The notes beneath the pieces are model-generated. The model saw only the letters and a program-made list of their open reading frames with translations. It was not told the origin of the DNA and searched no databases. From an uncultured Bacteroidota bacterium (GTDB lineage Bacteria; Bacteroidota; Bacteroidia; NS11-12g; UBA9320): DNA of 57,755 bases. The translations under genes and the position numbers were made by a program. This document shows, one piece after another, positions 9,067 to 18,368 of the stretch. Position 1 is the first letter of the stretch; every line of letters starts with the position of its first letter. Location: contig CAJWLP010000006.1 in NCBI GenBank assembly GCA_913043145.1, forward strand, positions 1 to 57,755. Direction: 5' to 3'.

Positions 9067-9672
9067 CTATTGAGTGTGGATGAGCAAATATTCATCAAAA
9101 AATTGATAATGCAGATTCATTGTTTTTTTGTACTCGTTTTTTGATATGATTCCTTGCAGGGTGCCTTCTTGGTCAAATGGCTCAAATTTTAATTGGAGAT
9201 TCGCTTTAAAATCCAATGCTTTTAATCCATAATATTTATACATGGCCTCTTTAGCACACCAAACCATGAACATGCCTTTCAATCCAGCTTCAGCAAATGC
9301 TTTCTCATCTTCTCGAATAAACTTATGCTGAATACGTTCAATACGATGAGTTATTTGTTCAATATCAATGCCGCACTCACGGTCTTCAGTGTACATAAAA
9401 CCAGCATAATCTCCTGCGTGTGTGATCGAAATGGGATAATCTTTACTCACAAAATAGGGTTTGCCGTACTCATCTTTTTCGATGCTATCAAAATCAGGAC
9501 AGACAGTATGGGCCAAAACTCTTGCAGCAATATTATGCCTGCTCATCGAGTTGATGTCTAGCTTTGCTTTCCAACCATTAGGCAATAGGTCAAACAGTTC
9601 TTCTTTGGTTTCTTCAATTCGCCAAAGTGCAACCATTCCATTATTTATATGTTTCTTTGAATGTAGTGGCAA
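9067..9672 (-). CDS. 4'-phosphopantetheinyl transferase superfamily protein
   Basis: Transfers phosphopantetheine from CoA to a carrier protein. GIDIE (101-105) supplies D103 and E105, which bind Mg2+ and CoA, and WCAKEA (138-143) supplies E142 and the CoA-contacting Lys; H85 in SITHAGDYA fits the phosphate contact. With 201 residues it belongs to the Sfp/AcpT-like rather than the short AcpS type. The start is TTG at 9672; MPL followed by a short lead agrees with relatives in the phylum. No carrier protein or synthase lies in the window, so the partner is probably the fatty-acid ACP. First gene of a tight minus-strand run with the SDR and VOC genes. Confidence 0.9.
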   Translation of the reverse strand: MPLHSKKHINNGMVALWRIEETKEELFDLLPNGWKAKLDINSMSRHNIAARVLAHTVCPDFDSIEKDEYGKPYFVSKDYPISITHAGDYAGFMYTEDRECGIDIEQITHRIERIQHKFIREDEKAFAEAGLKGMFMVWCAKEAMYKYYGLKALDFKANLQLKFEPFDQEGTLQGIISKNEYKKTMNLHYQFFDEYLLIHTQ

Positions 9673-10535
9673 CCCAATCTAAAATAAACATAACAAAAGT
9701 AGCACAATTAAAAGGCCATCGAGATGCTATTTATGATTTTATCGTTGATTTTGAGGGTCGGCATATATACTCAGCGGGGGCTGAGGGCTATGTTGTTCGT
9801 TGGGACATCGATTCTCCAACCGATGGGAAATTAATTATGCAAACGGGGGAGCCGATTTATAGTATTCATAAGAAAAAAAATATTCTTTTAGTTGGAGGTC
9901 GTTCAGGAACCATTTATCAGGTGGATTTGGAGAATAAATCCCTCCTACAAACCGACAAAAAACATCAAGGCGGAGTCTTCATTATCACCGATGATTTTAG
10001 TGGGGGAGAGGATGGTTGCATTGTTCATCATTCCAAGTCATTGAAAGAAACGGTTTCCACTCATAGTTTAAGATCAGTTGCTTTTGGTAAATCATCCATT
10101 TTTGTTGGATCCTCGGATTCACACATTTATCAATTGGATAAAAATACCTTCAAAACTGAGCGTATTTTGAAAGGTCATACAAATTCTGTTTTTGGGTTAG
10201 CGTTGCTAGACGATGCTACTTTAGTTAGCACGTGTAGAGATGCTAAGATATTAGCTCATGACTTACATTTGAACCAAGTGGTTCATCAGGTGCCAGCTCA
10301 TTTATATCAAGTAAAAAATCTCAGTTGGAATGGTCAATTCTTATTAAGTTGTAGCATGGATAAAACCATTAAAGTATGGAACGAACAGTTGACCTTGTTG
10401 AAGGTCATTGATTACGACCGATATAAAGGACATACCAATTGCATTAACAAGACCCTATGGATAGATGAAAATATGTTCGTAAGTTGTAGTGATGACAGAA
10501 CACTTGTATTTTGGAAAGTAGAAATTATCGATTAA
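9666..10535 (+). CDS. WD40 repeat protein, cytoplasmic
   Basis: A WD40 propeller without signal peptide. Repeats are seen at LKGHRDAIYDF, LKGHTNSVFGL, CSMDKTIKVWN, YKGHTNCINKT and SCSDDRTLVFW, enough for a six- or seven-bladed propeller in 289 residues. Such proteins are scaffolds, and no partner can be named. I prefer the GTG start at 9666, because the ATG at 9627 would overlap the divergent phosphopantetheinyl transferase gene by 46 bases, while GTG overlaps it by only 7. The family normally begins just before the first xLxGHxDxIY. It is followed 21 bases later by dcd. Confidence 0.85.
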   Translation: MATQSKINITKVAQLKGHRDAIYDFIVDFEGRHIYSAGAEGYVVRWDIDSPTDGKLIMQTGEPIYSIHKKKNILLVGGRSGTIYQVDLENKSLLQTDKKHQGGVFIITDDFSGGEDGCIVHHSKSLKETVSTHSLRSVAFGKSSIFVGSSDSHIYQLDKNTFKTERILKGHTNSVFGLALLDDATLVSTCRDAKILAHDLHLNQVVHQVPAHLYQVKNLSWNGQFLLSCSMDKTIKVWNEQLTLLKVIDYDRYKGHTNCINKTLWIDENMFVSCSDDRTLVFWKVEIID

Positions 10536-10556
10536 AATTGACCCAATCAAAACACC

Positions 10557-11093
10557 ATGATACTAAGTGACGTACGAATTTTAGAAGAAATCGAAAAAGG
10601 AACCATATTGATTGAGCCATTCAATCGTGACGATTTAGGAACCAATAGCTATGATGTTCACTTAGGCAAGCATTTGGCTTGCTATTCCAATCGGGTTTTG
10701 GATGCTAGAGACCATAACAAAATTGAGCATTTTGAAATACCCCTTGATGGATATGTACTTCAGCCCGGGGTATTGTATTTGGGAGTGACTGAGGAATATA
10801 CAGAGACCCATGCTCACATACCATTTTTGGAGGGCAAGAGCAGTACAGGTCGATTAGGAATTGATATTCATGCTACTGCAGGCAAGGGAGATGTAGGTTT
10901 TTGTAATACATGGACGTTGGAGATCAGTGTTACTCAACCTGTAAGGGTGTATCGAAGCATGCCTATCGGGCAGTTGATTTATTTTGTGGTGGAAGGTGAA
11001 ATCGAAACCTACTACAACAAAAAGAAAAATGCGAAATACAACAAACGTACCATCAAGCCAGTAGAAAGCATGATGTGGAAAAATAAGTTTTAA
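10557..11093 (+). CDS. dcd: dCTP deaminase
   Basis: Deaminates dCTP to dUTP, the precursor of dTMP. The 178-residue length, the beginning ILSDVRILEEIEKG, and the block GKSSTGRLGIDIH followed by GKGDVGF and TWTLEI (with the catalytic Glu) are the family hallmarks; the trimer forms around the jelly-roll barrel. No fused dUTPase signature is seen, so this is probably the monofunctional enzyme. It follows the WD40 gene by 21 bases on the same strand and is convergent with pyrH, with an AT-rich hairpin in between. Confidence 0.95.
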   Translation: MILSDVRILEEIEKGTILIEPFNRDDLGTNSYDVHLGKHLACYSNRVLDARDHNKIEHFEIPLDGYVLQPGVLYLGVTEEYTETHAHIPFLEGKSSTGRLGIDIHATAGKGDVGFCNTWTLEISVTQPVRVYRSMPIGQLIYFVVEGEIETYYNKKKNAKYNKRTIKPVESMMWKNKF

Positions 11094-11096
11094 ATC

Positions 11097-11121
11097 TCAA
11101 AATACTTCCTTTGTATTTTGA
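11097..11121. terminator. Possible hairpin between convergent dcd and pyrH
   Basis: TCAAAATAC and GTATTTTGA form a perfect 9-bp stem around a 7-base loop, a few bases after the dcd stop codon. It is AT-rich and has no strong T-run, so it would be a weak bidirectional terminator at best. Confidence 0.35.
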
Positions 11122-11175
11122 AATACTTAAGTCAAATTTAATCAATATAAATTTAAAAAATTAAAGCGTTTTCAA

Positions 11176-11907
<732 letters not shown>

Positions 11908-11932
11908 AGCGTATTAATGACAAATTGGAAAT

Positions 11933-11966
11933 AAAAAAAGCCCTCCATCAAAAATGGAGGGCTTTT
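11933..11966 (-). terminator. Rho-independent terminator after tsf
   Basis: AAAAGCCCTCCAT and ATGGAGGGCTTTT pair perfectly (13 bp) around a 5-base loop, and the minus strand continues into seven T. It lies 20 bases after the tsf stop codon and ends the rplM-rpsI-rpsB-tsf transcript. It is the clearest intrinsic terminator in the window. Confidence 0.92.
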
Positions 11967-11986
11967 AGTATGTTGTCTTGGTTGAG

Positions 11987-12820
11987 TTACGCTCCTAATT
12001 GAAAACGCTCAAATGACTTTACTTCTAAATCTGGACTCACAGACTTAAGGAAGGCAGACACAGTCATCGAACCATCTTTGACATAAGATTGATTCATCAA
12101 CGTGTTGTCTTTGAAAAAACGTTTTAATTTACCTTGAGCAATTCGATCTAACATTTCTTCAGGTTTACCTTCTTGCTTGGCAATGTCTCTACCAATTTCT
12201 AGCTCTTTGTCTTTAACTTCTTGAGAAACAGCGTTCTCATCAACAGCAATTGGATTCATTGCTGCAATTTGCATAGCAAGGTCTCTACCTGCTTGTAATG
12301 CATCATCGGAAGCAGAGTTTAGAGCTACAAGTACACCAATGCGATTTGCACCGTGGTTGTATGCAACTACACCTTCTGAGGATAATAGAGCATAGTTTGA
12401 CACTTCTACTTTTTCGCCAATGACAGCAGTTTTATCAACGCATATTTCACCAAGGGTTTTCCCTTCAAAGGCAGCACCTAAAAGAGCGTCCTTATCAGAA
12501 AATTGGTTAGTCAACGCAAAGTCTGCAACTTGGTTAGCAAATGCAACGAAGTCGTCATTTTTAGCAACGAAGTCAGTTTCACAATTTACTTCAACAACAA
12601 TTCCGTAGGTATTGTCATCAGAGGATTTAGCAATCGAAAGACCTTCTGCAGCTTCTCTGTCCGCTCTTTTTGCAGCTTTAGCTGCTCCTTTTTTTCTTAG
12701 GATGTCAACGGCTCCATCCATATCTCCGTTTGATTCTTGCAAAGCTTTTTTGCAATCCATCATACCGGCACCGGTCATTTGTCTGAGTTTATTTACCGCA
12801 GACGCTGTAATGGTTGTCAT
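11987..12820 (-). CDS. tsf: Translation elongation factor Ts
   Basis: Guanine-nucleotide exchange factor for EF-Tu. The N-terminal UBA-like part (TASAVNKLRQMTGAGMMDCK) and the core VEVNCETDFVAKNDDF, where the conserved TDF contacts EF-Tu, are present. The 277-residue length fits the two-subdomain bacterial form. It lies 40 bases downstream of rpsB, the usual order, and is followed by the strong terminator. Confidence 0.97.
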   Translation of the reverse strand: MTTITASAVNKLRQMTGAGMMDCKKALQESNGDMDGAVDILRKKGAAKAAKRADREAAEGLSIAKSSDDNTYGIVVEVNCETDFVAKNDDFVAFANQVADFALTNQFSDKDALLGAAFEGKTLGEICVDKTAVIGEKVEVSNYALLSSEGVVAYNHGANRIGVLVALNSASDDALQAGRDLAMQIAAMNPIAVDENAVSQEVKDKELEIGRDIAKQEGKPEEMLDRIAQGKLKRFFKDNTLMNQSYVKDGSMTVSAFLKSVSPDLEVKSFERFQLGA

Positions 12821-12860
12821 TATCTATAAAATAAAAATGGGTTTAAATTAAAAAATAATT

Positions 12861-13619
12861 CTATGCTTTTTCAGGAGTTTCTTCTGTTGCTTTTTCAGCA
12901 ACTGCTTCATCCTTTTTAGCTTGTTCTTTGGCTTGAGCTCTTTCCTGAAGACCAGCAGCAATAGCATCCGTTACTTCATTACAAAGAATGTGTAGTGATT
13001 TTGCCGAATCATCATTACCTGGAATAGGGAAATCAACCTTAGTTGGATCAGAGTTGGTATCAACAATCGCAAAGATTGGAATATTCAATTTCTGAGCTTC
13101 TTTGATTGCAATATGCTCACGCTTGATGTCAATAACAAAAAGAGCTGATGGGATACGATTTAAATTTTCGATACCTCCAAGTACACGAGCTAATTTTTCT
13201 TGCTCACGTGTTTTCATTAAACGCTCTTTTTTGTTCATGTTATCAAATGTTCCATCGGTTTTCATTTTTTCGATGGCTTGCATTTTTTTAATGGATTTTC
13301 GAACAGTTGCGAAGTTTGTGAGCATCCCTCCTAACCATCTTTGAGAAACAAAAGGCATATTTACTCTACGTGCATTTTCCTCTAAAATTTCTTTGGCTTG
13401 TTTTTTGGTTGCAACAAACATCACTTTACGGCCAGTTCGAGCTATATTTTGAATAGCATGCTTAGCTTCATCAAGTTTAGATGAAGTTTTGTTAAGATCT
13501 ATAATATGAATTCCGTTTTGCTCCATGAAAATGTATGGGGCCATTTTAGGATTCCACTTACTTGTGAGGTGTCCGAAATGTACACCTGCTTCTAATAATT
13601 TTTCTGTACTAACTGCCAT
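12861..13619 (-). CDS. rpsB: 30S ribosomal protein S2
   Basis: Small-subunit protein needed for S1 binding and initiation. Recognised by [19 protein letters not shown] at the start, [13 protein letters not shown] in the middle and [13 protein letters not shown] later. The frame is open upstream to 13685, but the true start is ATG at 13619 ([12 protein letters not shown]): the upstream part overlaps rpsI and does not resemble S2. The C-terminal tail is an acidic/lysine-rich extension common in this phylum. Confidence 0.97.
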   Translation of the reverse strand: MAVSTEKLLEAGVHFGHLTSKWNPKMAPYIFMEQNGIHIIDLNKTSSKLDEAKHAIQNIARTGRKVMFVATKKQAKEILEENARRVNMPFVSQRWLGGMLTNFATVRKSIKKMQAIEKMKTDGTFDNMNKKERLMKTREQEKLARVLGGIENLNRIPSALFVIDIKREHIAIKEAQKLNIPIFAIVDTNSDPTKVDFPIPGNDDSAKSLHILCNEVTDAIAAGLQERAQAKEQAKKDEAVAEKATEETPEKA

Positions 13620-13623
13620 TCTA

Positions 13624-14010
13624 TTAACGCTTACTAAATTGTGTTTTCTTTCTTGCTTTTGGTTGACCAGCTTTTTTACGCTCAACAGAACGTGAGTCGC
13701 GTGTCATTAACCCTTTTGCTCTAAGGGCTGGTTTGTGCTCTGGATCTGCTTCTACTAATGCTCTTGCAATGGCAAGTTTTATAGCATCTGCTTGTCCAGT
13801 GGTTCCACCACCATCTACATTAACTTGTATATCATATTTGCCAGCAGCATCACAAGTGGTGAGCGGAAGGTTTACATAATATACGGATTCTTGAGAAGCA
13901 AAGTACTCTTCTAACGGTCGTTCATTAACCGTTATAGCACCTTTACCTTCACTCATGTATACACGAGCTACTGATGATTTTCTTCTCCCAATTGTATTTA
14001 TAACGTCCAT
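13624..14010 (-). CDS. rpsI: 30S ribosomal protein S9
   Basis: The 128-residue length, the start [13 protein letters not shown], the central [15 protein letters not shown] and the canonical terminal QFSKR, whose Lys-Arg tail reaches the P-site tRNA, identify S9. It lies 4 bases upstream of rpsB and 7 bases downstream of rplM. Confidence 0.97.
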   Translation of the reverse strand: MDVINTIGRRKSSVARVYMSEGKGAITVNERPLEEYFASQESVYYVNLPLTTCDAAGKYDIQVNVDGGGTTGQADAIKLAIARALVEADPEHKPALRAKGLMTRDSRSVERKKAGQPKARKKTQFSKR

Positions 14011-14017
14011 ATAATAA

Positions 14018-14461
14018 TTAAATCTCTACTTTGGTTGGTTTTTGTGCAGCATGAGGATGTTCAGTCCCTGAAAATACATGCATATTGGTAAATAATTTTC
14101 TACCTAACCTATTTTTAGGCAACATCCCTTTCACTCCTCGTTCTATGAGACTGATTGGTTTTTTTGCTAATAAATCTTTTGCTAATGTTACTCTTCTACC
14201 ACCTGGGTAACCACTGAATGTTTCATATTCTTTAGTTTCCATTTTGTTGCCCGTAAAAATGATTTTTTCAGCATTGATAACAATAACATGATCACCACAG
14301 TCAACATGTGGGGTGTAATTTGTCTTGTTTTTGCCTCTTAATATTTTAGCAACTTCAGAACAAAAACGACCTAGCGTTTTTCCTTCTGCATCAACGACAA
14401 CCCACTGTTTATCAACAGTTTTGCTGTTAGCTGATATGGTTTTGTATGATAATGTATCCAC
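14018..14461 (-). CDS. rplM: 50S ribosomal protein L13
   Basis: An early-assembly large-subunit protein of 147 residues. WVVVDAEGKTLGRFCSEVA, HVDCGDHVIVINAEK, SGYPGGRR and GMLPKNRLGRK are the conserved blocks. First gene of the L13-S9-S2-EF-Ts operon, with a consensus Bacteroidota promoter 33 bases upstream and a short leader. I see no obvious autoregulatory leader structure. Confidence 0.97.
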   Translation of the reverse strand: MDTLSYKTISANSKTVDKQWVVVDAEGKTLGRFCSEVAKILRGKNKTNYTPHVDCGDHVIVINAEKIIFTGNKMETKEYETFSGYPGGRRVTLAKDLLAKKPISLIERGVKGMLPKNRLGRKLFTNMHVFSGTEHPHAAQKPTKVEI

Positions 14462-14493
14462 AATAAAATTATTTTATTCTTAAAATAGGGCTG

Positions 14494-14524
14494 CAAATGT
14501 AACTTTTTGCTCTATAAATTCAAA
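14494..14524 (-). promoter_or_regulatory. rplM: Bacteroidota sigma-ABfr-type promoter of rplM
   Basis: On the minus strand TTTG (14524-14521), 19 bases, then TACATTTG (14501-14494) match the phylum consensus TTTG-N19-TAnnTTTG at every fixed position and in spacing. Transcription would begin near 14487-14490, giving a leader of about 26-30 bases before the rplM ATG. Confidence 0.8.
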
Positions 14525-14638
14525 TAATTCAAGTCAATTTGTGTCTAAAGATTTCATACCATCTTTTGGATAAGTTAGTTTTTTAATGGGGACTAATTTT
14601 TAAATGAGATTAATTGAGTCTTCTTAAGTCAAATATTA

Positions 14639-14971
14639 TTATTCTGCGGTCAGTTCTCCCAACTGAATTTGTAAGCCATCAATTTTATCAGATACGGGGA
14701 TTTGGCACATTAACCTACTCCCTTCAATATCAAGAACAAATGCCTCATCAAGCATGGCCTCCTCATCCTCACTCATTTCTGGAAGTGGGTGATTGCTCTT
14801 TACTAAGCAATTACATGTTGCACACATAGCCATACCTCCGCAAGTGGCTTTTATGGGAATCTCATTAGCACGAATAGCCTCCATTACATTTAGATTCATA
14901 TCTGTAGGGGCAGCAATCTGATGTTGTTTTCCTGAAAGGTCGGTCACGTGTATGGTTATCAAATCTTCCAC
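14639..14971 (-). CDS. 2Fe-2S ferredoxin, adrenodoxin type
   Basis: A small electron carrier. C44, C50, C53 and C89 (CGGMAMCATC plus LMCQI) follow the C-x5-C-x2-C-x~35-C spacing of adrenodoxin/Isc-type ferredoxins; an acidic stretch PEMSEDEEAMLDE precedes the last Cys and would dock the reductase. The 110-residue length is normal. The start is GTG at 14971. No isc, hsc or cytochrome P450 gene lies nearby, so the partner is unknown. Confidence 0.93.
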   Translation of the reverse strand: MEDLITIHVTDLSGKQHQIAAPTDMNLNVMEAIRANEIPIKATCGGMAMCATCNCLVKSNHPLPEMSEDEEAMLDEAFVLDIEGSRLMCQIPVSDKIDGLQIQLGELTAE

Positions 14972-14975
14972 GCTG

Positions 14976-14983
14976 CAAAAATA
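14976..14983 (-). promoter_or_regulatory. Possible -7 box (TATTTTTG) before the ferredoxin gene
   Basis: TATTTTTG on the minus strand matches TAnnTTTG and ends 4 bases before the GTG start. No matching -33 element is seen. Confidence 0.35.
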
Positions 14984-15046
14984 ATGAAGTCATGATGTGT
15001 TTGTAGTTTATCATTTACCTATTTATTAATTATGGGATTAAGCAGT

Positions 15047-16717
15047 ATGAAAAAAATAATTTTAGTATTAGCTGTGAGTGTTTTAGGATTGTCTTTTTTG
15101 AAAGCCAATGAACGTGAATTTATAGTCAAGGATAAGTTAAAAAATGTGACTGTTTTTATGCAAAATGCCCAATTGTTTCAGGAAGCTTATGTGCACATAC
15201 CAAAGGGGACATCCCACTTTATTTTTAATGATGTATCACCTTACATCAATAAAGCAAGTATTCAAGCTTCAGGAGGGGGTAAATTTACAATTCTAAATAC
15301 ACAGTATCGTTATTTTATGGAGAATCCAATTCATGAAAAGAATACACCTTCACCCAAACTTTTAGATCGAGTAAAGGCATTACATGATTCCATAAAAAAC
15401 AGCAGGTTAAGGATGAATAAAAATTCAGAATTGATGCAGGCAATCGATCAAGAAAAGAATTTAATAATGGGTAATCCTTTGGTTAAGGGGACATCCAATT
15501 CCGATTCATTAGAACTTTTGAAAGGAACCGTATCATTTTTGAGGGAAGAATTGAGAGAACTCGCTCATTTAAGATATTTCTTATCGCTTCAATCTATGAA
15601 AATGGTTGATCATCATAAATCATTAAAAGAAGAATTAAAAAAATTACAAGCGTTAATTCAAAATCAGAACATTAAACCTACACCAACTTATCGTCATCAG
15701 GTGATTATAAGTGTATCGAGCCCTGCTTCAACTAATGGGACTATAAAGTTAAATTATTTATCGGGGAATGCAGGATGGAATCCACATTATGATTTAATTG
15801 CAAAAGATCATCAATCAGACATTACACTAGTATATAAGGCTCAAGTGTATCAAAATACAGGGATAGATTGGAATCAAGTTAAAATCAAAGTGTCAAATGC
15901 CAATCCTAATCAAGGGAATACAAAACCAAAACTACCGATTTGGTTTGTGAACTTTCAGCGTTTTATTCGCAAGGATAAAGCAAAAAAAGGGTTGTATTTA
16001 GAGCGGAATACGGTGTCTGAAAAATCTGCTGGTATGGAAAGTATTCCGGAGGATGATATGGAGATAGAAGAAGAGGCATCAATGCTTTATGAATATACCA
16101 ATAAGGTTCAGAATTTTAGTTCAATAGCGTTTGATATTGCTTTACCAATGAATGTATCCTCAGGGGGGAAACCTCACTACATGGATCTTAAACGTGAAAA
16201 AGTGAGCACTGAATTTCAATTGTATTTGGTCCCAAAACTTGAAAAAGATGCATTTGTAGTTGCTCGATTGACAGATTGGGAATCACTAGATTTACTTACA
16301 GGTCAGGCCAATATATATTATGGAAATACCTTTATTGGTAGAACAGTTGTGAATCCATCAGTCTTGGATGATACACTTGATGTTTCTATGGGCAGAGATC
16401 GAAGTGTTTATGTCGAACGAAAAAAGACGGATAGTCAAACCAAAAAGAAATTGATCGAGAATAGTAAGGTGTATTCGGCCAATTATGTAATCACGATTAA
16501 GAATAAAAATAAGGGTGATGTGAATCTCACCATAGAGGACCATATACCAGTGAGTAAAAATGAGAAAATTGAAATAACATCAACAAATGGGAGTGGTAAA
16601 TTTAATGAAGAAACAGGTGTTTTGTCGTGGAATATTAATCTTAAAGGTCTTGATAAAAGGAAATTGGAGTATGGTTTTTCAGTGAAGTTTCCTAAGGATG
16701 AAATACTAAAATTATAG
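15047..16717 (+). CDS. Exported DUF4139 (MuiA-like) family protein
   Basis: A signal peptide (MKKIILVLAVSVLG, then the small residues of LKAN) is followed by an N-terminal DUF4140-like region (VTVFMQNAQLFQEAYVHIPKGT), a coiled stretch (about 110-200), and the DUF4139 core (LNYLSGNAGWNPHYDL to the end). The family includes the so-called mucoidy inhibitor A, whose biochemical role is not established. The C-terminal third, with VTIKNKNKGDVNLTIEDHIPVS-type strands, looks like an Ig-like module. I use ATG 15047 because it places MKK at the signal peptide start; ATG 15032 is also in frame. Confidence 0.8.
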   Translation: MKKIILVLAVSVLGLSFLKANEREFIVKDKLKNVTVFMQNAQLFQEAYVHIPKGTSHFIFNDVSPYINKASIQASGGGKFTILNTQYRYFMENPIHEKNTPSPKLLDRVKALHDSIKNSRLRMNKNSELMQAIDQEKNLIMGNPLVKGTSNSDSLELLKGTVSFLREELRELAHLRYFLSLQSMKMVDHHKSLKEELKKLQALIQNQNIKPTPTYRHQVIISVSSPASTNGTIKLNYLSGNAGWNPHYDLIAKDHQSDITLVYKAQVYQNTGIDWNQVKIKVSNANPNQGNTKPKLPIWFVNFQRFIRKDKAKKGLYLERNTVSEKSAGMESIPEDDMEIEEEASMLYEYTNKVQNFSSIAFDIALPMNVSSGGKPHYMDLKREKVSTEFQLYLVPKLEKDAFVVARLTDWESLDLLTGQANIYYGNTFIGRTVVNPSVLDDTLDVSMGRDRSVYVERKKTDSQTKKKLIENSKVYSANYVITIKNKNKGDVNLTIEDHIPVSKNEKIEITSTNGSGKFNEETGVLSWNINLKGLDKRKLEYGFSVKFPKDEILKL

Positions 16718-16741
16718 TATTTCAATCCTGAGTTTTTTGGA

Positions 16742-17548
16742 TTACCAGTTTGCAACATGTTCAACGGCCTTCCTCACACTTCCATGTTTCATGAGAAGGT
16801 CGTTGGCTGTGTACTCGTCTAGTCCTGTTTGTTTCATTATCATTCGCGTACCTCTGGCAACTAATTTCTTGTTGCTCAGTTGCATATCAATCATTTGATT
16901 TCCTTCAACATGACCAAGTTTAATCATAAGACTAGTACTAATCATATTGAGAATAAGTTTTTGAGCAGTACCACTTTTCATTCGAGTACTTCCAGTTACG
17001 AACTCGGGCCCTACAACTACTTCTATGGGGTAGTCAACCATTGAGCCAATTTTACTGGGTTTATTGCATGCTATAGCACCAGTTGATATATTATTTTCTT
17101 TGCACTTTTCCAATGCTCCTTGAACATAAGGTGCAGTTCCACTTGCACTAATTCCGATCACAAAGTCAAGTTTATTGGCATTATGTTTTTCTAAATCATA
17201 CCAGCCTTGCAAAGGGTCATCTTCAGCATTTTCAACGGCATTTCGTATCGCTTGATCTCCTCCAGCAATGATACCATTAACAACTCCGGGATCAACACCA
17301 TAGGTCGGTGGACACTCACTTGCATCTACAATCCCCAATCTTCCACTTGTGCCACTACCTATATAAAATAATCGACCTCCCTGACTCATTGTTTGATATG
17401 CAGCATCTACTAAGTTTTGTATGGCATGAATTTCATTGTTTACGGAGTGAGGAACCGATTGGTCTTCTATATTCATTGCTTTTAATAAATCAAGAGTTGA
17501 TTTATCCTCTAAATTATTATGGTTTGATGTTGATTCTGTTGTGAGCAT
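16742..17548 (-). CDS. murQ: N-acetylmuramic acid 6-phosphate etherase
   Basis: Cleaves the lactyl ether of MurNAc-6-phosphate to GlcNAc-6-phosphate and lactate during peptidoglycan recycling. The SIS-domain sugar-phosphate loop GSGTSGRLGIVDASECPPT contains the catalytic Glu, and FVTGSTRMKSGTAQK is the second substrate block. At 268 residues it is a little shorter than E. coli MurQ. The frame is open upstream to 17680, but that part overlaps the previous gene and is unrelated, so ATG 17548 is the start. It follows the small secreted protein gene by 7 bases. No murP-type PTS or anmK is present in the window. Confidence 0.95.
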   Translation of the reverse strand: MLTTESTSNHNNLEDKSTLDLLKAMNIEDQSVPHSVNNEIHAIQNLVDAAYQTMSQGGRLFYIGSGTSGRLGIVDASECPPTYGVDPGVVNGIIAGGDQAIRNAVENAEDDPLQGWYDLEKHNANKLDFVIGISASGTAPYVQGALEKCKENNISTGAIACNKPSKIGSMVDYPIEVVVGPEFVTGSTRMKSGTAQKLILNMISTSLMIKLGHVEGNQMIDMQLSNKKLVARGTRMIMKQTGLDEYTANDLLMKHGSVRKAVEHVANW

Positions 17549-17555
17549 GTTTTGT

Positions 17556-18272
17556 TTAAAATATCTCTGTAATCCCAAATGCAATTTTTCTCTTGATGAT
17601 TTTTCCAGTTTTATTAAACGCCTCAATAAGTAATATGTAATTTCCAATTGAGAGCTTAATGCCATTCGAATCCAGACCATCCCATTTCAAATTTCCATTA
17701 CTGCTTAGTAAAACATTATTGAAAGGGTGATGCACTTGAATGCCAGCAAGGTTGTAAATATAACCATTATTATAGTCAACTTTAATGGTCCATTTTCCGT
17801 TGGCTTGATGAATTACGTGTAAATCTATTTTTTTCTTCTCTGTTTTATTGTCAGAGCCATTGGTGAGTTGAGTTGTTAATCCATCAAAAATACGGTACAA
17901 AGAAACGTCGTCTTTTGTGTCGCCTATTCGAACAAAATAGGCTTGGCTAGCTTTCGATGGATTTGAACTGTCTGATGCCAGAAAAATATCAATGTAATTC
18001 GCAGAGGAGGTTTTGAAATCAAGATCCATAGAAATTTGCCACTCAGTCTCTAGAACCCGCTTACTTTTGGTACTGATATAGAATTCATCATAAGTTACGC
18101 TACTATTGGAGTGAAGTTTGCCATCTACGATATTAAATTTATTAATGTCGCCAACCCACTTAGGGTTTATCAGTAATTCATTATCAGAGAAATTTTCATT
18201 GAATTGACCATACGAATAATTATAAGATAAGATTAGTGCTATTAAAATAACAGGATAGGATAGAGAATTCAT
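17556..18272 (-). CDS. Small secreted protein joining a lectin-like sandwich to a FlgD-like C-terminal module
   Basis: Signal peptide at residues 1-22 (VILIALILSYNYSYGQ). Residues about 25-165 (NENFSDNELLINPKWVGD, then QAYFVRIGDTKDDVSLYR) resemble the N-terminal concanavalin-like domain of large Bacteroidota surface proteins that carry lamin-tail domains. Residues about 172-238 (IYNLAGIQVHHPFNN, LKWDGLDSNGIKLSIGNYIL) resemble their FlgD-Ig-like C-terminal domain. The middle of those proteins, usually hundreds of residues, is missing, with no frameshift. It has no T9SS sorting domain beyond this module. The function is unknown. It precedes murQ by 7 bases. Confidence 0.6.
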   Translation of the reverse strand: MNSLSYPVILIALILSYNYSYGQFNENFSDNELLINPKWVGDINKFNIVDGKLHSNSSVTYDEFYISTKSKRVLETEWQISMDLDFKTSSANYIDIFLASDSSNPSKASQAYFVRIGDTKDDVSLYRIFDGLTTQLTNGSDNKTEKKKIDLHVIHQANGKWTIKVDYNNGYIYNLAGIQVHHPFNNVLLSSNGNLKWDGLDSNGIKLSIGNYILLIEAFNKTGKIIKRKIAFGITEIF

Positions 18273-18276
18273 TCAA

Positions 18277-18284
18277 CAAATTTA
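18277..18284 (-). promoter_or_regulatory. Possible -7 box (TAAATTTG) before the small secreted protein gene
   Basis: TAAATTTG on the minus strand matches TAnnTTTG and ends 4 bases before the ATG at 18272. No -33 TTTG is seen. Confidence 0.35.
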
Positions 18285-18336
18285 TAAATAATATAACTTA
18301 GAAAGACATATTTAATGGGAGTCATTTAACAAAAAC

Positions 18337-18344
18337 TATTTTTG
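18337..18344 (+). promoter_or_regulatory. Possible -7 box (TATTTTTG) of the exonuclease gene
   Basis: TATTTTTG matches TAnnTTTG and lies 24 bases before the ATG at 18369, a normal leader length. The -33 region reads AATG and is a poor match. Confidence 0.4.
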
Positions 18345-18368
18345 TCATCAGTAAATAATTAGACCCAT

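Noticed and set aside
4747-9672. The propeller, VOC, SDR and phosphopantetheinyl transferase run as a biosynthetic cluster
   Set aside because: No carrier protein, synthase or ligase is present; only the SDR and transferase are clearly coupled, so a shared pathway is not supported.
13620-13685. N-terminal extension of S2 up to 13685
   Set aside because: It overlaps rpsI in another frame and does not look like S2; [12 protein letters not shown] at 13619 is the normal start.
17549-17680. N-terminal extension of MurQ up to 17680
   Set aside because: It lies inside the preceding gene and has no similarity to MurQ; ATG 17548 is in the right place.
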